The notes below the pieces were generated by a model. That model had not been told where the DNA came from. It ran no database searches and saw nothing but the letters and a program-made list of their open reading frames with translations. This document shows positions 47,586 through 56,665 of a stretch of 64,000 bases of DNA, one piece after another. Position 1 is the first letter of the stretch, and the number at the start of each line of letters is the position of its first letter. The translations under genes were made by a program, and so were the position numbers. Location of the stretch: contig NZ_CAXPMC010000026.1 of NCBI RefSeq assembly GCF_964218355.1, forward strand, positions 62,001 to 126,000, given 5' to 3'. The DNA comes from Ferrovibrio sp964218355. Lineage in GTDB: Bacteria > Pseudomonadota > Alphaproteobacteria > Ferrovibrionales > Ferrovibrionaceae.

Positions 47586-48755
47586 CTAGCGGTAAGGATC
47601 CGCCGCATCGCGCAGGCCATCACCGAAAAAGTTGAAGGCCAGGACGACGATGATCACCGGGATGGCTGGAGCCATCAGCCAAGGGTACAAGGCCACCACA
47701 TTAATGTTCTGCGCCTCATTGAGCAATACGCCCCATGAAGTGATTGGCGGGCGCAGTCCAAGGCCGAGGAAAGACAGGGCGGTTTCGCCCAGGATCATGG
47801 ATGGAATCGACAATGTGGCCGAGGCAATCAGGTGGCTGGCAAAACTGGGCAGCAAATGCCGGCCGATTACCCGGGCCGGCGAAGCGCCCATCAGCTCGGC
47901 CGCCGTGCAGAAATCCTCCTCGCGCAAACTGAGCAGCTTGGAGCGTACGGCACGGGCGAGACCTGGCCAGTCGAGCAGGCCAAGAATGATGGTGATGCCG
48001 AAATAGACCAGAATTGGCGACCAGGTTACCGGCAGGGCGGCGGACAATGCCATCCACAATGGCAACTCTGGCAGGCTGCGGATCATCTCGATCAGGCGCT
48101 GGATCAGATTGTCGATCCAGCCGCCGTAATAGCCGGAGATGCCACCCAGGACGATGCCAATCAGGAAGCTGATGATGATGCCGATCAGGCCGACGGTCAG
48201 CGATATGCGCGTGCCGTAGACGATACGGGAAAAGATATCGCGGCCGAGCCGGTCGGTCCCCAGCAGATAGAACTGGCCGTCTTGGGCGGGACAGACCAGA
48301 TGGAAATCGGCCTTGATCAGGCCCCAGAATTCATAGGGGTCGCCGCTGCAGAAGAATCGCAGCCTGTGTACCTTGCTGCGATCCGGCGAATATTCCCGCT
48401 TGAGGGTTTCGATATTCATCTTGAAGCGGTTGCCGTAAACGAAGGGGCCAATGAACTCCCCTTCGTGAAACAGATGGATCGCATGGGGCGGGGCATAGAT
48501 TGCCCTTGGATTGCGGGTCTGCAGGCTGTAGGGGGCGATGATCTCGGAAATCAGAGTCGAGGCGTAGATCAGCAGCAGAATCACGCCACACCAGACGCCG
48601 AGGCGATGACGGCGGAATTTCCACCACATCATCTGCCATTGTGAGGCGCTGTAGAAGCGTTCCTGCTCGGGCGTCAGGGCCTCGACCCGGTAGGGATCGA
48701 AAGGCTCGCGGTTGACCCAGTGTTCGGTCTGTTTGGATTGCGAAGTTTCCGACAT
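47586..48755 (-). CDS. peptide-type ABC transporter permease (OppC/DppC family)
   Basis: A 389-residue inner-membrane permease with an N-terminal OppC_N region (WKFRRHRLGVWCGV) and six membrane segments. The ATPase-contact motif (EAA loop) is near AAELMGASPARVIGRH. Between TM1 and the conserved GTDRLGRDIFSRI there are about 100 residues including a Cys-containing loop, longer than in E. coli OppC. It is the last gene of the minus-strand run. It pairs with the OppB-type permease 10 bp upstream. Confidence 0.93.
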   Translation of the reverse strand: MSETSQSKQTEHWVNREPFDPYRVEALTPEQERFYSASQWQMMWWKFRRHRLGVWCGVILLLIYASTLISEIIAPYSLQTRNPRAIYAPPHAIHLFHEGEFIGPFVYGNRFKMNIETLKREYSPDRSKVHRLRFFCSGDPYEFWGLIKADFHLVCPAQDGQFYLLGTDRLGRDIFSRIVYGTRISLTVGLIGIIISFLIGIVLGGISGYYGGWIDNLIQRLIEMIRSLPELPLWMALSAALPVTWSPILVYFGITIILGLLDWPGLARAVRSKLLSLREEDFCTAAELMGASPARVIGRHLLPSFASHLIASATLSIPSMILGETALSFLGLGLRPPITSWGVLLNEAQNINVVALYPWLMAPAIPVIIVVLAFNFFGDGLRDAADPYR

Positions 48756-48764
48756 GGCCAGCCT

Positions 48765-49790
48765 CTATTTCGCCGGCCCGCCGGCCAGCCGGATACGCGG
48801 ATCCAGCAGGGCCAGCAGGATGTCGGAGATCAGCATGCCAACCACGGTCAGCAACGCGAGAAACATCAGGAACGAGCCCGCCAGATACTGATCCAGCGAC
48901 TGCAGGGCGCCAAGCAGCATCGGCCCGGCTGTCGGCAGGCTCATCACCACCGATACGATCACCGATCCGGAGACGATCGATGGCAGCAGGTTGCCGATAT
49001 CGGAAATGAACGGATTCAGCGCCATGCGGATCGGGTACTTGACCAGCAGGCGCAGCGGCGGCACGCCCTTGGCGCGGGCTGTCGTCACATACTGCTTTTG
49101 CAGTTCGTCCAGCAGATTGGCACGCAGGCGGCGGATCATCGCTGCCGTGCCGGAGGTGCCGATCACGATCACCGGGACCACCATATGGGCCATCAAGGAC
49201 TGGAATTTCTCCCAGTTCCAGGGTGCGTCGATCAGTTCCGGATCGACTAGGCCGCCCATGCTGACCCCGAACCAGATATTCACATAGTACAGCAGCACCA
49301 GTGCCAACAGGAAATTCGGTGTCGCCAAGCCGATGTAGCCGAACAGGGTAAAGCCGTAATCGCCCCAGGAATATTGCCGCGTTGCGGAATAGACCCCGAT
49401 CGGGAAGGCGACGATATAGATGAACAGGATCGTGAAGAGATTGATGATTGCAGTCATCGCCAGACGGTCACCGATCAGTTCGCCGACCGGGCGGTTATAT
49501 TCGAAGGACCAGCCCCAGTCGCCCTGCAGCAGGCCGGAAAAGCCGTTCGGCCCGGGCCATAGGCCCATCCAGATTGCATATTGTTCGATCGCCGGGCGGT
49601 CCAGTGCATACTGGCGACGGAGGAATTCAACCCGCTCCAGTGCGCCGCTCTCACCCTGCGCCCGCAATTCGGCAATCTGGTTGCTCAGATAATCGCCGGG
49701 CGGCAGCTTGATGATGATGAATATCAGCAGGCTGATCACCAGCAGGGTGGGAATCATCAGCAGAAGGCGACGGGCCAGATAGGTCAGCAT
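48765..49790 (-). CDS. peptide-type ABC transporter permease (OppB/DppB family)
   Basis: A 341-residue permease with six membrane helices. The N-terminal MLTYLARRLLLMIPTLLVIS is typical of OppB. The C-terminal half carries the conserved VTTARAKGVPPLRLL ATPase-contact loop. It forms the channel with the neighbouring OppC-type permease. The ATG at 49790 lies 17 bp after the binding-protein stop. Confidence 0.94.
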   Translation of the reverse strand: MLTYLARRLLLMIPTLLVISLLIFIIIKLPPGDYLSNQIAELRAQGESGALERVEFLRRQYALDRPAIEQYAIWMGLWPGPNGFSGLLQGDWGWSFEYNRPVGELIGDRLAMTAIINLFTILFIYIVAFPIGVYSATRQYSWGDYGFTLFGYIGLATPNFLLALVLLYYVNIWFGVSMGGLVDPELIDAPWNWEKFQSLMAHMVVPVIVIGTSGTAAMIRRLRANLLDELQKQYVTTARAKGVPPLRLLVKYPIRMALNPFISDIGNLLPSIVSGSVIVSVVMSLPTAGPMLLGALQSLDQYLAGSFLMFLALLTVVGMLISDILLALLDPRIRLAGGPAK

Positions 49791-49806
49791 GTCGGGTGAT
49801 CCATGC

Positions 49807-51714
49807 TCACTGCCGCAGCCAGAAGCTTTCCGGCCGATAGATGCCGATAAAGGCTCCGGGGTCCCAGTTGAACACGCCTTCCTTGGGAATATTGACCAGC
49901 CGCTTGCTCACCACGATTGGCTGGAAGACGCCGCTGATCACCCCGATGGTGAAGGTTTGCTCGGCGTGAATCTGCAGCATGCGATGCCAGATCCGGGCCT
50001 GTTCGTCGCGGTTGGAGGTGCTCATCCACGCATCGTAAAGTTTGTACAGTTCCTGTGCTGCCGGCAGGTCGATGGGCTCGCCGGACTGGCCACGGGTCTC
50101 GTGCCACTGTCCCCATTTCGGCCATTGCAGGCCATATTGCGAGGTCGGGGCCAGTTCTTCCGGATTGGTGCCGGCATTGGCGAGGCCGTTTTCGAGGCCA
50201 GTCCAGACCGACATGATCGCTTCACCGGCGAAGATGCGGTTGCGCACGATGTCGCGCTGGCTCGGTTTCGAGAACAGCTTGACTCCGATCTTTGCCCAGT
50301 TCTCGCCGATCAGTTCGAGGATGTCGGTCTGTTCGGTGTCCTCACCAGCGGTTTCGACGATGATTTCCAGCGGCCGGCCATCCGGCATCAGGCGGATGCC
50401 ACTGCTGTCGCGGCGCGCCAGCCCGATCTGATCGAGCAGGCGGTTGGCAGCGGCCGGATCGAAGGTGGCGTTGGTCGTCTGATATTCGGGGCGGAACAGC
50501 GGGCTGTCCGGCAGGACGGTGTTGTTCGCCTCGATACCAAGGCCGAAAAACAGCGACTCGTTGATTGCCTGACGGTCGATGCCGAGGGACAGGGCATGGC
50601 GGAAGCGCGGATCGCGCATCAGTTGGCGCCAGCCCGGATCGTTGCTGTTGAGATTCGGGAATAGGGCGAAATGAGAGCCCTTCGCGGTCCGCCACAGCAG
50701 AGTACGGTAACCGGAGCGTTTCTCGTTCTCCTTCAGGAAGGTAAAGTTGTTGAAGGAGATGTTGCGGAACTGCAGGTCGGCCTCGCCGGCGCCCGCCTTG
50801 GCAGGAATCAGTTTGCTGTCGGCCAGGCTGAAAACCAGGCGATCGAGATAGGGCAGCTGCTGGCCGGTTTGGTCCACGCGGTGGAAAAACGGATTGCGGA
50901 CGGCAACAAACCGCACGGCGGGTGGCCGGGTGGTGATCACCCAGGGATCGAGTGTGGGCAGGTCGGGATTCTCCGCCTCGTACATATTGTCGATCTTGTT
51001 GTGCAGAGCGGCCCAGTTGCGCCGTTTGCTGGTCTCGATTTCCCGCTTCAGTGCCGCCGGGTCGGCATATTTGACATGGTATTTTTTCATGTAATGAGCC
51101 GGCCGGTAGATATAGAGCGGCGCCGTGCCGGCCAGTCTGGCAAGAAAATGCGGGTTCCGCCTGGTCCAGCTGTAGCGTACCGTCAGGGCGTCCGGGAAGC
51201 TGACCTGCGGCGGCTCGCCATCCACCATCAGGTCGACCGGGATGCCGGACGGGCTGAGTTCCCTGTTGTTGGCGACATCCTCCCAGTAGTAGCGGAAATC
51301 CTCTGCCGTGAAGGCTTGACCATCCGACCATTTGTGGCCGGGTCTGAGGCGGAAGGTGAACGTCCTGCCGTCCTCGACCGTATAGGATTCGGCAAGGTCC
51401 GGTATGATCTCGAATTGCTCGTTGTAGATAACCAGCCGCGTATAGCCGATCACCGATAACAGCCGGATGTCACGGGAACGGCCGATCATAGTGCGCAAAT
51501 CGCCGCCGGACTGCCCGGCTTCGCGCGGGGCCTGCAGCGGCATCACCAGTGGCTTTTCGGGAAGCCGCAGCGCCACCGGCGGCAGTTTGCCGGCGGAAAC
51601 CATGGCTGCGAGGCTCGGCGTTTCTTTGTAATCACCCGGTTGTGCCCTGGCGGCCGGAAGCAGAAGGGCAAAGGCCAGCAGGCTCGGCAGGAGAATGCGG
51701 TTCAGGGGCATCAT
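49807..51714 (-). CDS. ABC transporter substrate-binding protein, family 5
   Basis: A 635-residue periplasmic peptide/oligosaccharide-type binding protein with a signal peptide (LLAFALLLPAARA). It has the family 5 fold (SYTVEDGRTFTFRLRPGHKWSDG) and is long, like YejA-type proteins (about 600). Its ATG overlaps the ATPase gene stop by 4 bp (ATGA). Ligand not determinable; peptides or a glycoconjugate fragment are possible, given the neighbouring glycan genes. Confidence 0.92.
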   Translation of the reverse strand: MMPLNRILLPSLLAFALLLPAARAQPGDYKETPSLAAMVSAGKLPPVALRLPEKPLVMPLQAPREAGQSGGDLRTMIGRSRDIRLLSVIGYTRLVIYNEQFEIIPDLAESYTVEDGRTFTFRLRPGHKWSDGQAFTAEDFRYYWEDVANNRELSPSGIPVDLMVDGEPPQVSFPDALTVRYSWTRRNPHFLARLAGTAPLYIYRPAHYMKKYHVKYADPAALKREIETSKRRNWAALHNKIDNMYEAENPDLPTLDPWVITTRPPAVRFVAVRNPFFHRVDQTGQQLPYLDRLVFSLADSKLIPAKAGAGEADLQFRNISFNNFTFLKENEKRSGYRTLLWRTAKGSHFALFPNLNSNDPGWRQLMRDPRFRHALSLGIDRQAINESLFFGLGIEANNTVLPDSPLFRPEYQTTNATFDPAAANRLLDQIGLARRDSSGIRLMPDGRPLEIIVETAGEDTEQTDILELIGENWAKIGVKLFSKPSQRDIVRNRIFAGEAIMSVWTGLENGLANAGTNPEELAPTSQYGLQWPKWGQWHETRGQSGEPIDLPAAQELYKLYDAWMSTSNRDEQARIWHRMLQIHAEQTFTIGVISGVFQPIVVSKRLVNIPKEGVFNWDPGAFIGIYRPESFWLRQ

Positions 51715-53597
51715 GCAACCAGATCCCGGATATCGGCGTCCGCGGCGGCACGAACAAGATGACCGTCGGCAACTTCCAGCATGCGCGGTCTGGAGGCTCC
51801 GTCAATTGTGAAGGGGGCCGGCCACAGGGCAGGATCGGAGGCCTTGCCCTCCATCAGCAGGCGCAGATCTAGCCGGCTGCCCGGATCAGGCTTGGGCACG
51901 GCTGAGAGCAGGGCGCGGGTATATGGGTGCACAGGATTGCGGAACAGCTGCTCGCGCGGCGCCAGTTCGACTAGGCGGCCGGCACACATCACGGCAATGC
52001 GGTCGGCGATGTAGTCGACCACCGCAAGATTGTGGGAGATGAACAGGTAGGTCAGATTCAGCTCAGCCTTCAGGTCTTTCAGCAGATTGAGAATCTGTGC
52101 CTGGATCGACACATCCAGGGCCGAGACCGGTTCATCGCAGATCAGCAGGTCGGGCTGAAGGGCAAGGGCGCGGGCAATGCCGATGCGCTGTCGCTGGCCA
52201 CCCGAGAAGGAATGCGGATAACGCCGCAGGAAACGGATGTCGAGGCCAACCAGTGCCATCAGCTCTTTCACGCGCTCGAAACGCTCATCCTCATCACCGA
52301 TGCCGTGGATTACGAGTGGCTCGGAAATGATATCAAACACAGTCATGCGCGGATTCAGTGATGAGAACGGATCCTGGAATATGAACTGAACTTTGCGTCG
52401 GTAGTCGAACAGGGCTCCGCCCTGTAGAGTCAGGATGTCAACCATCCGGTCGCCGTCGTGGAAACGCAAGCTGCCGCTGTCGGGCTGGACCGCCCGCATG
52501 ATCATCTTGCTGGCCGTGGTTTTGCCGCAGCCCGATTCTCCGACCAGGCCGAGGCATTCGCCACGACGGATGGTGAAGCTGATGTCGTCGACGGCAATTA
52601 CCCGGTGTGCTGCCTGCCCGCTGAAGAGACCGCTTTTGCGTAACGAGAAGGTCTTGCTGACATGCTCAACCTCGAGCAGGGGAGCTCCGGCCTGCTGCAG
52701 GATAGCTGTTGGGTCGCGGCGCAGAAGCCGGCCAACCTCTCCCTTGATCTCACGGATTGGTACCAGTCGCTCGCCGGGTTTCATGTCGAAACGCGGCACG
52801 GCATTCAGCAGGGCGCGCAGATAGGGATGCTGCGGGTCGCCGAAGATATCATGCAGTGCGCCGCGCTCCATAACCCGGCCATGATACATGACGACAATTT
52901 CATCAGCCATGTTGGCGACGACACCAAGATCGTGGGTGATCATCAGCACGGCCATGCCCAGTTCCGCCTGCAGATCCTTGATCAGTTTCAGGATCTGCGC
53001 CTGGATGGTGACGTCCAGCGCGGTGGTGGGTTCATCGGCGATCAGCAGGGCCGGACGGCAGACCAGGGCCATGGCGATCATGGCCCGCTGGCGCAGGCCG
53101 CCAGACAGTTCGAAAGCATAGGTCCGCATCGCCCGTTCCGGATCGGGGAAGCCAACCAGACGCAGCATGTCAACAGCCAGCCTGTGCCCGTCTTCCGTGC
53201 TGGCACTGCGATGCAGATGCAGTGCTTCGGTGATCTGGTCGCCAATGGTGTGCAGCGGGCTGAGCGACGTCATCGGTTCCTGGAAGATGATCGAGATGCG
53301 GCCGCCCTGCAGCTTGCGCATTTCTCCGCCATTGCCGGCCAGTGCGGCAATATCCACGGCACCGCCACGATCCGGGTCATGGAAGATGATCTTGCCGCCG
53401 GCTATTCGTGCCATTTTCGGCAGAATTCCCATAATAGCCTGGCTGACGACGGATTTACCCGATCCGGATTCACCGACCAGCGCAACAGTACGGCCTTGCG
53501 GGATGGTGAAGCTGACGCCGTCGACAGCCTTGATTTCGCCTTCGGGCAGGTCGAAATAAACGCGCAGATCACGGACATCGAGAACGGCCGCAGTCAC
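51711..53597 (-). CDS. ABC transporter ATP-binding protein, fused DppD-DppF type
   Basis: A 628-residue double ATPase. Each half has a Walker A (GESGSGKS; GESGCGKTT), a signature (LSGGLRQRAM; FSGGQRQRIGIARAL) and Walker B (ADEPTTALD; CDEPVSALD). The fusion is like E. coli YejF. The start is GTG at 53597 with GGGAG 8 nt upstream, overlapping the preceding small membrane gene by 4 bp (GTGA). This couples the importer to the glycan gene run. Confidence 0.94.
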   Translation of the reverse strand: MTAAVLDVRDLRVYFDLPEGEIKAVDGVSFTIPQGRTVALVGESGSGKSVVSQAIMGILPKMARIAGGKIIFHDPDRGGAVDIAALAGNGGEMRKLQGGRISIIFQEPMTSLSPLHTIGDQITEALHLHRSASTEDGHRLAVDMLRLVGFPDPERAMRTYAFELSGGLRQRAMIAMALVCRPALLIADEPTTALDVTIQAQILKLIKDLQAELGMAVLMITHDLGVVANMADEIVVMYHGRVMERGALHDIFGDPQHPYLRALLNAVPRFDMKPGERLVPIREIKGEVGRLLRRDPTAILQQAGAPLLEVEHVSKTFSLRKSGLFSGQAAHRVIAVDDISFTIRRGECLGLVGESGCGKTTASKMIMRAVQPDSGSLRFHDGDRMVDILTLQGGALFDYRRKVQFIFQDPFSSLNPRMTVFDIISEPLVIHGIGDEDERFERVKELMALVGLDIRFLRRYPHSFSGGQRQRIGIARALALQPDLLICDEPVSALDVSIQAQILNLLKDLKAELNLTYLFISHNLAVVDYIADRIAVMCAGRLVELAPREQLFRNPVHPYTRALLSAVPKPDPGSRLDLRLLMEGKASDPALWPAPFTIDGASRPRMLEVADGHLVRAAADADIRDLVA

Positions 53598-54103
53598 AGG
53601 TGCGCTCCCTTTCGGAGGTCGGGCGCATCCAGACGTGCCGCATTGATGCGGGTGCTTTCGGCGAGCGGAATGCCACAACTGTCGGCGGCTGCAATGGCCT
53701 GCCGCACCAGCAGCGGGAAATCCGTCAAACGGCTATCAACACGCACGCGTCCCCCGTGTCCCCTGATCGTCAGTTGCAGCCACCCCTCACTCCGGTCCCG
53801 ACGGGTCGAGAAGTATCGCAGGGATACCGCCGTGATCTGCGACCACGGAACAACCCAGCGCCAGCCGGCATGCCACCGCGAAACCTGCGTGATGCCCCCG
53901 GAGTCGAGTTCAATCTCGATCTGCTGGCGCCACACGGTATTGGCGCCGAGCCAGGCAAACAGCAGGGCCAATGCGGCTAGCAACACAAAAATGACAGATT
54001 GGGGCGAGGCAAACAACAGCAGTCCGGCACAGATCAGCAGCCCCAGCAGGGCGCGCAGGTAATCCGGCCACAGCCGGGCGAGGGGGTAATACAGCCGGGT
54101 CAT
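53594..54103 (-). CDS. small membrane protein with PH-like domain
   Basis: A 169-residue protein. Two hydrophobic helices (LRALLGLLICAGLLLFA and VIFVLLAALALLFAWL) form an N-terminal hairpin. A beta-rich cytoplasmic domain (WRWVVPWSQITAVSLRYF) follows, resembling bacterial PH-like or DUF304-type domains. It is the bridge gene: it overlaps the deacetylase by 4 bp upstream and the ATPase by 4 bp downstream. Function unknown. Confidence 0.75.
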   Translation of the reverse strand: MTRLYYPLARLWPDYLRALLGLLICAGLLLFASPQSVIFVLLAALALLFAWLGANTVWRQQIEIELDSGGITQVSRWHAGWRWVVPWSQITAVSLRYFSTRRDRSEGWLQLTIRGHGGRVRVDSRLTDFPLLVRQAIAAADSCGIPLAESTRINAARLDAPDLRKGAHL

Positions 54104-54915
54104 GACCGTGGTGTGACGGGCCGGGGCGCGATGGACTGGTCCGGCCGGCCAATGGCGAGGGCTCCGGACCAATCAAGCCAGCGTGCGGCAGGGTGCCGAC
54201 CGGTGTGGGACAGGATTCCGGCCAGAAAGTCCCATTCTGCCGCATCGTGGCGTAAATGGTGGCTGAGCAGGCCGATCGGTTGGGGCGGTTGCTGCCCGAG
54301 ACGCTGGGCCTCCAGAAGGCGGAGGCAGGTCTCAAAGCAGTCCGCAGGGCCATGTCCAGGGCCGGAGCCGTGCCAGTCCACCGGGTCGAGATGGGTGTTC
54401 AGTTGTACCAGATCCGGCGCGGCCCAATAGGATTCACGCGGTTTATAAGCAGAAATGGCCTGGTATCCGAGCCGGGGCAGCGCCGGCAGCAGGTCGGCAG
54501 CGAACCGGTTCCAGGGAGGCACCAGAACCGGGGCCGGCTCCAGCCCGAGTGCGGCCAGCCGGCGGCGGCCCTCCCCCAGATCGTTCCGGCAGGCCTCGGG
54601 GGCTCGTGCTGCCGGGAATTCCGACTTTTTCTCGTGCTGCAGTGCATGATTGACATGGCCAAACCCATGCTGCGCCGCACAGACTCCGACCAGCCCGCGC
54701 AGGCGTGCCGCGAGGGTCGGGCTGGCATCACGGGGGATCACCGCCAGCAGCAGCGGTGCTTCCTGCTCGGCCTGCAGGGCAAGCAAATGTTCCAGCGCCG
54801 GGGTGACAGTGACTGCATCGTCATCCCGCCACCAGAAACTGGCTGTCTGGCCGCGATCCTGCCAGAGATCCAGTTCCGCAGTCAGGCGATGCCAGGGCAG
54901 CCGGCTGGCTGTCAT
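54100..54915 (-). CDS. polysaccharide deacetylase-like protein
   Basis: A 271-residue protein of the NodB-like fold. A metal-site Asp cluster WRDDDA and the motif HGFGHVNH (H-x3-H) are at the expected spacing after the first strand. The late strand LLSHHLRHD could supply another ligand. No signal peptide is seen, so it may act in the cytoplasm on a precursor. It overlaps the glycosyltransferase gene upstream and the small membrane gene downstream by 4 bp each. Deacetylation of an amino-sugar is inferred. Confidence 0.8.
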   Translation of the reverse strand: MTASRLPWHRLTAELDLWQDRGQTASFWWRDDDAVTVTPALEHLLALQAEQEAPLLLAVIPRDASPTLAARLRGLVGVCAAQHGFGHVNHALQHEKKSEFPAARAPEACRNDLGEGRRRLAALGLEPAPVLVPPWNRFAADLLPALPRLGYQAISAYKPRESYWAAPDLVQLNTHLDPVDWHGSGPGHGPADCFETCLRLLEAQRLGQQPPQPIGLLSHHLRHDAAEWDFLAGILSHTGRHPAARWLDWSGALAIGRPDQSIAPRPVTPRS

Positions 54916-56069
54916 TGTCGCGCAGCCACGAATTGCCTGACCAGCCGCACGGTTTCATCAGCCCCGTCGAGGCGGATACCGGCATCGGGTTGGGGCGGGC
55001 TGGCCAGCGCCCGGTCAATCGCTGCGGCAAGGCGCTGCGGCGTCAGTTCACTCTCGCGCACTGTCTGCAGCAGGCCGCGTTCTGCGAGCAGATTGGCGCG
55101 CATCGCCTGCTCGGTTTCCTCGCCGCCGGCAAAGGGCACGATCACAGCAGGAACCTTGCTGGCCAGCGTTTCCATGACGGTATTATAGCCGGCTTTGCTG
55201 ATGGAGAGGCGGCAATGTCGCAGCATGCCGGCGAAGTCGGACCGTACTGGTTCGACGGTCACGCCGGTTCCTGCCGCTTCTCGCAGGGCGGCTATCTCAC
55301 CCGGGTCATCATGACGGCTGACCAGGATACGCCAGGGCAGGTCGTGCGCTGCCGACAGGGATCGCGCGGCCAGTGCAGCGCGGAACAATGGCATGCCGAC
55401 AGCGCCCCCTCCGGCTGAGACCAGAACCTCGCCCTGGCCATCCACCGTTTGCGGGATCGCCTGCCTCTCGACGATATAGCCGGTATAATGCAGCTGGCCG
55501 GCAATCTCCCGCGCCAGCGGGAAGGTTGCCTCGAAGGAAACGAGCGCCGGATCGCCATGCACCAGCGCGACATCGTACAATGTCTGCAGCCAGTGAATGG
55601 CATCACGGTCGCGTTCCGGTTTGGTGCGATCGACCAGGATGTCGCGGACAGAGGAAAAAACCACAGGGCGACGGGCCATGCCGCGGATATGCTCCAGCAG
55701 CGGCAGCAGTTCAAACCGCATTGGACGGCGCCCGAAGGGGAACAGTTCGGTCAGCACTGCATCGGGGGCGAACCGGCCGAACGCATCCATCAGGGCTTCG
55801 ATTCTGCGGGCGCGCCAGGCATCGGTGATCGGACGTCCGGTCTCATCAAGCAGAACCCGGAACGACGCATCCTGCGCCCGGGCAGGGGGCAGTTGCACGA
55901 AGCGGATATTGTCCAGGTCGTGCAGGGTCGGGTCCGGCATACCCCCGGAAACCAGCATGGTTTCGCAGCCGCCACGCCGCATCGCGCGCGCGATCGCGGC
56001 AACGCGATGCAGATGTCCGACCCCCAGCAGATGCTGGACATAGATCATGATGCGGGGCGGCGACGGCAT
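54912..56069 (-). CDS. MurG-like glycosyltransferase (GT28-type fold)
   Basis: A 385-residue GT-B enzyme. The N-terminal IMIYVQHLLGVGHLHRVAAIARAM and the C-terminal nucleotide-sugar-binding region ISKAGYNTVMETLA, with GGEETEQAMRA, resemble UDP-sugar transferases of the MurG/GT28 group. It shares the N-terminal pattern (GxGHLxR) with the protein at 59083-60303, so the two are paralogues. It follows the histidine phosphatase gene by 14 bp. Confidence 0.85.
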   Translation of the reverse strand: MPSPPRIMIYVQHLLGVGHLHRVAAIARAMRRGGCETMLVSGGMPDPTLHDLDNIRFVQLPPARAQDASFRVLLDETGRPITDAWRARRIEALMDAFGRFAPDAVLTELFPFGRRPMRFELLPLLEHIRGMARRPVVFSSVRDILVDRTKPERDRDAIHWLQTLYDVALVHGDPALVSFEATFPLAREIAGQLHYTGYIVERQAIPQTVDGQGEVLVSAGGGAVGMPLFRAALAARSLSAAHDLPWRILVSRHDDPGEIAALREAAGTGVTVEPVRSDFAGMLRHCRLSISKAGYNTVMETLASKVPAVIVPFAGGEETEQAMRANLLAERGLLQTVRESELTPQRLAAAIDRALASPPQPDAGIRLDGADETVRLVRQFVAARQ

Positions 56070-56083
56070 CAGGGGCTCCGGCT

Positions 56084-56665
56084 TCAGGCGAGGGGTATAT
56101 TCATGGCCAGCGGCTCGGGCCGGCCATCGGCAGTGATACGAAAATCATGCAGGCATTGCCAATCCAGCCGTACCGGGGACTTGCCAAGCATCGGCCAGCC
56201 ATACGCCTCGGCAAGCAAGGCCCGGATCACGCCTTTATGGGTGACGGCACCGGCATCCTCTCCGGTGGCGGCCAGCCGTTGCAGCCAGGGTCGCAGGCGA
56301 GCCTGAACCTGGCGCGGACTTTCTCCGCCGGGGGGCTGGAAGTCCAGTCCGCGTGCTTCGTTGGCGGCTAGGTGCACGCCATCCAGCGCCCGCAATTCGG
56401 AAAGACTGCGGCCTTCATATTCGCCCCAGTCCATTTCGATCAGTGCCGGCTCGATGTCGGCTGCGATACCAAGAACCGCAGCGGTACCGGCGGCGCGCTG
56501 CAGCGGACTGGTATACCAGTGCCGTTGCCGGAAAGCCGGCGGCAGACTGCGGCCGGCCAGCTGTTCCCGGCCGGCCGGAGACAGGGCGATATCAGCGCGA
56601 CCTTGCAGGCGGCCCGCTGCATTCCAGTCCGTAGCGCCGTGACGCAGAAGAGCGAGACGGATCAT
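56084..56665 (-). CDS. histidine phosphatase family protein
   Basis: A 193-residue phosphoglycerate-mutase-like phosphatase. The phospho-accepting His is in LLRHGATDWN. The second catalytic His is in VTHKGVIRAL, and an acidic residue lies in DWGEYEG. It may remove a sugar or lipid phosphate made in the same pathway. Overlaps the preceding glycosyltransferase by 4 bp. Confidence 0.85.
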   Translation of the reverse strand: MIRLALLRHGATDWNAAGRLQGRADIALSPAGREQLAGRSLPPAFRQRHWYTSPLQRAAGTAAVLGIAADIEPALIEMDWGEYEGRSLSELRALDGVHLAANEARGLDFQPPGGESPRQVQARLRPWLQRLAATGEDAGAVTHKGVIRALLAEAYGWPMLGKSPVRLDWQCLHDFRITADGRPEPLAMNIPLA

